NCBI GenBank assembly: GCA_039545295.1
Contig: BCIK01000035.1
Coordinates: 1 to 26,514, forward strand
Reading direction: 5' to 3'
Source: Udeniomyces pyricola
Taxonomy: Eukaryota; Basidiomycota; Tremellomycetes; Cystofilobasidiales; Mrakiaceae
DNA: 26,514 bases
Shown here one piece after another: positions 20,366-26,514 of this stretch. A program made the position numbers and the translations under genes. The notes beneath the pieces are model-generated. The model ran no database searches. It was not told the origin of the DNA and was given only the letters and a program-made list of their open reading frames with translations. Within the stretch, counting starts at the first letter, position 1. The number at the start of each line of letters is the position of its first letter.

Positions 20366-23300
20366 ATGGCTATTCCTCCGAAACCTACTCACCATCCGAA
20401 GCAGAAACAGCCGAAGACCGACGCGTCCAAGGGTTTCATCCAGCGCCCGGCTGCCCCGTCGACCTCTGCGGCTTCTTCATCCTCTGTTTCTTACACTGGT
20501 GGTCATGCGACTTATCAACCTCACCGACAAAACCAAGGACTCTATCCTACTCAGCCCATTTCTGTGCATTCTGCCAACAACGTTTCATCTCCGCTAGCCT
20601 CGTTTCTGCCGCCCGCGGGCGGCATGCCTCCAAACCCTCTGCACCACCAGCATCCGCCGTTGCCTTACCCTCCACCCCTTGGCCTTCCAACAACGTCCGG
20701 CTTTCACTCGCATGCTAATGCTGCCCTCCAAACATATACTTCAGGGCAAAACCCACGCGCTCTCTCCTCTAACCCGGTCCATGTCGCCTCGCGAGCCCAC
20801 CTTCCTCCTCCCCCTCCCTCGCTTTCCGTCCAGCCGCAGGCACCTCTCCATCCCTCGCTTCCCCCCATTCCACAACCCCTGTCGTCCTCTGTCTCTTCCA
20901 GCTCCCACATCAGGAGAAGGGATGATGCCGGGGACGTACCCGAACCGTCCAAGCGAGTCAAACCCAACCCCATCCCATTGTCCGACTTGATCAAGTCTCG
21001 TCCGTCACACTTGCCGCCTCCCCCTGCTACTCATGGCCTTCCTCCCCACTCAGCCCAGGTTCTTCCTGCTCCACCAGTTTGGGCTAAACACAGTCTTCCG
21101 GCCCGAGTAACTCACACTCTACCTACTATTCCGACCGCCGCCTCGTCTGTACTCGACGGCCCTCGCAGCGGCGCAGTGCCTCAGTCGAAGAAACGCAAAC
21201 TCGACTCCGCCGCCGACGTTCCTAAAGATAGGTCCAATCCGACCAGGACAGGATCTACCGGCGGAGTAAACGTGGCATCGAATCCGGCTGCTCCTCCGCT
21301 TCGAGTCCTTAGAAACCCCGCCGATGCACCGGAGCTTTCGCTTGAGCAGGCGCCCGGCCTCCTCCTTTCCTACATTACCTCTCTTCATCGACCGGCCATC
21401 AAGAAAAGGCACCCAGCGGCCATTTATGAGTACACCCCTATCCAAGATGATCCGGCCGTTGACCCACCGCGTGTCAAGTGCACCATCACGCTCCCGGTCG
21501 AGTCGCAAGTCATCAACCACTCGGCCTCGGCCGTCGGTCTCAAGGCAGAAGCCAAGCAGAACGTGTCAAGGCAGCTTATGCTGGAAGCTTGGCGATGTGG
21601 CGAGGTCAACGACCATTTCGAACCCGTCCTTGACCCTGCTGAAGAGGCTCGCCTTGCCGCCGCTACCGCTAGCAATACTCCAGGCTCGACGGCTGTCCCG
21701 CTCAAGCTTGCCGAGTTCTGGAAGGAATGCATCAACGACGACTCCAAGCAGCTCTTTCCGGTTCTCATTACGTTTCCTCCCGTCCCAACTCCTACACCAC
21801 CCAAGCCCCGAGAACAGATGGACACAAAAAATCCTTCCAGCGAGCCTCGGGTAGCCGAAATCGGGTGCGGCAGCCTGACTAAAAAGGGGACCAAAGCATG
21901 GTGGTCTGGGAAGTTGGAGAAGGTACGCGAAAAAGCGACTCGCAAAGATGTGCGGAGGTTACGTGCCGCTGAGGAAGAGCAACAGTTGGAGCGAAAGCAG
22001 ACAGATCAAGGAGGAGACGGAAAACAGCCAGAGGATGCCGAAGACCCCGACAGTGACGAAGATGAGAGCGCTCTCATCTATACTCCTCGACCTATCTTCC
22101 TCTTGACTCGACGTCCGCTTCCAAGCATGTCAACTCTTCCTCTCTTCGTCGAGCATCAACCGATCGAAATCACCCTCACTCACTACGACGCCATCTCGCT
22201 CAGCTCGAGCGACGATGACGCCATCCAGGCTTTCACCCTCCGAATGATCCGTGCCATCACGAACCGACCAATGGCAATCGAACCGGGCAAGAGGCAGCCG
22301 GCCTACTACATCGCACCCGTCGCAGATGACTGGCTCGAGAAGCACGCGGACGACCACGAGAAGGCGTCCAAGCATGATCCGACGGTGCTACATGAGAACT
22401 CGCTCGCGCCGGCACCGAACCCGCTAGCGAGCGTCCAGGATATGATTGATTGGGATGAGGTTCGCCGTACGATCGACGGGCCACCTGTGACGTCTTGGAC
22501 GTTTGATGACGTCGAAACCCTTGAGAAGGAATGCAAGGACGCCATGGCATGCGGCAAGAATGAGTTTTCGCGACGGTTCGCCGTTCAAGCCTTTCGGAAG
22601 GACCTCAGCCCGCACTCAAGTCCGGCCGATAGCTTGGTGAGTATCGGTTCAATCTTCACTCAGATTATAGCGAGGCCACGCCCTTTGGTCTCGTACCAGT
22701 TCGTGTTCGTTCGTTCCCTAGCAACGGTCGTGATACTAAAGGTCCGCTCTGCTGCTTCTGCTTCGCTACGATCATTTCAACCTTTTGTCTTTCATATCGA
22801 TTTGACTTCCTTTGCTGCACTCAGAGAGAGGCAGCGTATTCGTCCATCATCGATTTCATCAAGTCGACCTCGCGCTCCAACATCAGCCTAAGGAATGAGC
22901 ACCAACCTCTGCTCGAGATCAGCAAGCTCCCCGGTGCGATGAGCCACATCCGCAAGTATGACGTTGGAGACATGCTGCCCACTAAGAAGGAAGAGGAGAT
23001 GAGATGTTCGTTCAGGTTTTTCTCCAATCACCATAAAACAATCATAAACTTATCCTTTTTGCGCGCCGCTCGAATGTACGGTGATTATCAACTGACGCAT
23101 GCCTCAACTCTCATTTATGTAGACTGCGTTCCTGAGCTCATGTATCGCTCTCGAATCGCTCTGAGGTCAGTCTCTCGCTGCTTACATTGTCTTGTTTGCT
23201 CTTGTCGACGTTTCTCGAAGCTAAACTATGAACTCGCCTACCAATTGTCTGTCATGCCTCCTCTTTCTCCTCCTAAACCTCTCCTCCTAAACCCCTCCTC

Positions 23301-26300
23301 CTGTCTTTTTCTCTCTCTTCTGCGTTCAATCTCTGCAGCACCTTCCAAGCTTGTCTGTTCCTTCCCTCCGTCATGTCCAAGATCGAGTTTTTCATTCTTT
23401 CCAAGGAGCTCAACTGTATGAAGCTCCAGAGCATGGTCACCGATGTCCACATGAACACCGCCATCACTGCGCCGGCGTGCGGCAATTTGAACGACTATGA
23501 GCGGCTCGAATTCGTCGGTACGTTCTTGGTTCCACGAAGTTTGATGCTTTTAAAGTTGCTCTGAACGCTCACCATATGGGTTTAATTCTGATTTGGCTGG
23601 TTGTAGGCGATTCGGCTTTGAAGTTCGTTTGCTCGGCCTACCTGTACGTTGACCAGTCCTGGGATGTCGTGCCGCGTCACTTGCCCTTAGAGTATAACAT
23701 ATGTCTGACCTACTCGCATTCTTCTCCCCGAACCGTCAGATTCGCTGCTTCCTCCAATAAGAACGAAGACTATCTTCACAACCAACGCAAGATGCTCGTC
23801 GCCAACCGAAACCTCCACCTCCGCTCCCTTGAGCTCGGGCTGCCATCGTACCTTCAGGTCCGGGACTTTGCCGTCAAGTTTTGGTACCCGCCTGCTCTAA
23901 CCGTTGAGAAACCAGCCATCATGCCGCCGGAACGAGAGTTGCGATGGATCGATGTTGGAGATAAGGTTTGTCTAGATCGATCGTTTGAACACCGGTCAGC
24001 TTGACGTGAAGTGGTTTGAGAATCATCTCTGACGCTTGGGTACATTTTCTTGTTGTACAGACCACGGCTGATTTGCTTGAGGCCATCATCGGAGCCGCTT
24101 ACATGTCAGGGGGTGTGAGTGCGGCATACAAAGCGGCACGCTCGCTCAGACTCCAAATGCCTCGAGCGGCGACGTACCAAGAGCTCGCTCAGTTCTGGGA
24201 AGCTCCCCCATCGCCTTTCTCTTACCCTTCCAAGATGAAATCGGCCGTCGAGGCCGTTCAGAAGATCATAGGCTACCAATTCAAGCACGTCACGTTCCTG
24301 TATCAAGCTCTCGTCAGTGTTCTGCTCCTGGTTTTATCTGTTGGATATCCGATCTCGATGAAGAAAACTGACTTAGATCTCGTTGGCTTTGCACTTTTTT
24401 TTTTTTTTTTTTCAACAGACGCATACCAAGAAAGACCAAGACCCTTTCGAGCAATTGGAGTTCTTCGGCGACGCCATCCTCGATCTTAGTGCGTCTGGCG
24501 CTGCGTCTGTTTAGGCTGAGCGACAATCGATATTTTTTTAAAAAAAGATATAATAATAATAAATTTACGGGCTGACTCTGTGGGCATTCTTTGTCCTTAT
24601 CATGCAGCTATCGTCGATCACGTTCACAGTGTGTTTCCCCACTTAGGTCCTGGAGGTCTAACGATCATGAAGGTGTGTCCAGTTAGCATGACTCGACTGC
24701 TCCACTTGGTCTCTGATGTGACCAAGCTAACGCTTTCCTTTGGTAGTCCTCTATGGTGTCCAACAGCGTCCTGAGCGCGTTCTGTGTCGAGATGGGTCTT
24801 TACAAGTTTCTTGATTACGACAACAAGGGGCTCGCTGGCACTATTCCCGAGTACATCGATAAGATTGAAAAGGCTAGGGCCCAAGAGGAGGCTGCTGCTC
24901 GAGCGGAAAAGAGGTTGATGGGCCAGTATTGGACCGACATCGAAGCGCCCAAGGTACGTACGCGTTTCGACTGCCGGCGTCTGGTTTCAATGTGGCCTGT
25001 CGGCTCATTTGATCAGTGTGTTAATGAGGAGCTGTAATTCTCTCACTTTTCTTTCTCTCTCTCTCTCTTGTTTGCGGGATGGTTGTAGCTTCTTGGAGAT
25101 CTCGTCGAGGCCATCGTCGGCGCCCTGATGGTCGATGGCAAGTACTCTGGCAAGGAGCCCCAAAAGTTCTTCGCCACTCTTTACAGACCATTTCTCGACA
25201 AGTATATTCGAGGCTTAAGCTCTTTGAACCTTCGTACGTTCTCTGTTTGGACATCGATCGCTTCCGTTTTGATCAGGGAATGTGAAATGAGATAGCTGAT
25301 CTCGTTCCTTGCTTGCTCTCGGATTCTTTTTTCTTCTTGTTCTTTGACGTGCCAATAGATCCGGCCAAAATTCTGTAGGCTTCCTTTTCGCTTCCTCCCT
25401 TTGATTTCTGCTCGACTCGATGTCGAGACTGATATACGCCTGGCTTCGTGATTCATTCCCTTTCTCTACCAGCACGGAAGTCCTCCAAAGTCAGGTTCGT
25501 CACCTTGACTTCTCCTCTTTTGATCGTGCCTTTGCCTGCTACTTCTACATCTCTCTACCCATACGATTCATGAGACTGACCAAATGTATCGTCTTGTGGT
25601 CTCTTTTTGGAACGGATCCATGCGAAACCTGTGTGTCTTGTAGCGATGCCGCGCGTACAACATTGTCAAGTCGGCCCCCAAGTCGGCTACTAGCGGCAAG
25701 ATCCTTGCCAAGGCTACTGTTGTCTGTCATGGAGAGATTTTGGTAAGATACCCCTCAAAAGGAAGAGAAAAGAAAGAAGGAGAAGAAAAAAAAACATGCC
25801 TTCTTCCTCTCCTTTATCATTTGCTAGGAACATCGCTTCACTTGTTTTGACACGTGGTGATGGAACTAACGGATTCTCTTATGTTTTTTTTTTCTTTTTT
25901 TTTTCTCCTTCCCTTATGGGTCAACGGCAACGGTGGTCCCATTTATTTCTTCTTTTTTAAAATAAAAAAAATCATTTTCCTCCCGCTCTCTTTCTCATCT
26001 CAGGGATGGGCCGTCGAAGACTCTGCTTCTTTTGCGAGCCGCAATGCGGCGGAACAGGCCCTTCATTCCATCGAGGACAACCCCCAGCTACTCGATTCCA
26101 TCTGCGATTGCCGTAAGGCCGGCCACCCTTTTCTTCCTGTTTCTCTCTCCTTCCCCCCCCCCCCCCCCCTTCCCCCTCTTTCGACTTCTTCCGACTGCTT
26201 CCTGTGGGGAAGTCGTGATGCTGTCGTTTGAGCGTGTTGAGCCCCCCTTGCGACGTGTCAGCGCTCTCTCTTTTCTAACGTGTTGCTTCTCTTCTTCTTC

Positions 26301-26332
26301 TTCATCTTCTTCTTCTTTTCGCAGGCGGTTGA
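20366..26332 (+). CDS. DCR1: Dicer-like ribonuclease III lacking the N-terminal helicase
   Basis: Cuts dsRNA into small RNAs for RNAi. Exons: 20366-22636, 22825-23005, 23123-23165, 23339-23517, 23607-23643, 23740-23965, 24061-24312, 24419-24488, 24608-24672, 24747-24953, 25089-25233, 25359-25374, 25473-25494, 25644-25742, 26004-26112 and 26325-26332 (TGA); about 1309 residues. Residues 1-310 are Pro/Ser-rich with basic NLS-like PSKRVKP (about 193) and KKRKLD (about 275). A Dicer dimerisation domain follows (about 312-425: ASAVGLKAEAKQNVSRQLM, GEVNDHFEPVLD), then a platform/PAZ-like region (about 560-760). RNase IIIa has ERLEFVGDS (886-894) and ADLLEAIIGA (982-991); RNase IIIb has EQLEFFGDAILD (1074-1085) and GDLVEAIVGAL (1180-1190), so all catalytic acidic residues are present. 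A dsRBD (about 1226-1296) ends the protein. No DExD or helicase-C motif exists in the frame or upstream. The start is the first ATG (TCCCATGG); the ending is less certain. Confidence 0.92.
24395..24412 (+). repeat. T18 homopolymer in a Dicer intron
   Basis: Immediately before TTCAACAG, the acceptor of the RNase IIIb exon at 24419, so it acts as the polypyrimidine tract. The same region's next intron holds an A/T-rich stretch (24530-24567). Confidence 0.85.
25359..25494 (+). other. Two consecutive microexons (16 and 22 nt) in the Dicer dsRBD
   Basis: Exon 25359-25374 (16 nt) and exon 25473-25494 (22 nt) are flanked by good acceptors (CAATAG, TACCAG) and the donors GTAGGC and GTTCGT. Together with the C left at 25233 they spell H-PAKI-L-TEVLQSQ, the expected start of a dsRNA-binding domain, and join in frame to RCRAYN at 25644. 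Skipping one or both breaks the frame. Confidence 0.75.
26153..26169 (+). repeat. C17 homopolymer in the last Dicer intron
   Basis: A run of 17 C inside intron 26113-26324, followed by TTC/TCT repeats at about 26288-26319 that lead into the acceptor TTCGCAG. Confidence 0.85.
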
Positions 26333-26514
26333 GCTGGAGCGATGGAGTCCTGGATGACTAGGATATTGGGATATTGATTGATTGATGAAATCATCTCAAT
26401 CGATCTTGGGCCGTCCATGAGATAAATACATAAATAAAATCGTTCGAGTCGTCATTCCCACCCAGCTGAAGACGAAAGAAGAAACTAAGGAGCCTTCCCC
26501 CCCCCCCCCCCCCC
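26333..26514 (+). terminator. Dicer 3' untranslated region with AATAAA signal and terminal poly-C
   Basis: AATAAA at 26433-26438, about 100 bp after the stop codon, in an A/T-rich patch is a plausible polyadenylation signal. The window ends in C18 (26497-26514), which mirrors the poly-C at the left edge and marks a probable assembly break. Confidence 0.45.

Noticed and set aside
20366..21298. Possibility that the Pro/Ser-rich N-terminus is a separate gene from Dicer
   Set aside because: It is one uninterrupted frame with the dimerisation domain, with no stop codon, no splice need and no second promoter-like gap.
22637..22824. Read-through of the first Dicer intron in the long open frame to 22891
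   Set aside because: The frame stays open by chance, but it has a GTGAGT donor and a CACTCAG acceptor. Splicing places REAAYSSIIDF in frame with the downstream RNase III exons, which read-through does not.
1..26514. tRNA, 5S rRNA or box C/D snoRNA candidates
   Set aside because: Isolated GTTCGA-type and TGATG-type strings occur (for example 5363, 13641) but none has the partner boxes or stems needed.

Overview
This window looks like nuclear DNA from a basidiomycete fungus, probably a Tremellomycete-like yeast; that placement is an inference from gene style, not from a marker gene. It carries seven protein-coding genes. All are cut by many short introns (hand-built models give about 65 introns, mostly 45-240 nt), with pyrimidine-rich leaders and compact intergenic DNA. 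I see no rRNA, tRNA, transposon or CRISPR array. Poly-C runs lie at both ends (7-19 and 26497-26514), so the window is probably a whole contig broken at homopolymers.

Layout. (1) 146-1838 (+): 3' part of dihydroxyacetone kinase, with its 5' exons off the left edge. (2) 2442-4838 (-): an NADP-type short-chain dehydrogenase whose start codon appears to be split by an intron. (3) 5597-8142 (-): a 12-helix hexose/sugar transporter. (4) 8143-9909: the longest gene-free stretch, holding the transporter promoter, two GCGGGG cores, two ACGCGT boxes (one in a 14-bp palindrome) and an orphan coding-like fragment. (5) 9910-12221 (-): ribose-phosphate pyrophosphokinase (PRPP synthetase), with one exon junction that does not close in frame. 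(6) 12516-14377 (+): a JMJD7-type JmjC oxygenase, divergent from the PRPP synthetase across a 294-bp shared promoter. (7) 14732-19384 (+): a 1213-residue leucine-rich-repeat protein resembling PPP1R37, with a GC-AG intron. (8) 20366-26332 (+): a Dicer of about 1309 residues. It has the dimerisation domain, a platform/PAZ-like region, two complete RNase III domains and a dsRBD. The helicase is absent and is replaced by a Pro/Ser-rich tail of about 310 residues with nuclear-localisation-like motifs.

How the genes relate. DAK, the sugar transporter and PRPP synthetase all belong to central carbon or nucleotide metabolism, but the arrangement is ordinary fungal linkage and I see no biosynthetic cluster. 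The item of most biological interest is the helicase-less Dicer. A second window-wide theme is splicing: GTNCGT is the commonest 5' splice-site class (26 of 65 by hand count), and there are two consecutive microexons, an intron inside an ATG, and a GC-AG intron.

Exon coordinates were worked out by hand from reading frame, GT/AG sites and protein family conservation. Every junction I give keeps the frame, except the one flagged in the PRPP synthetase. Start codons and untranslated regions are inferred.
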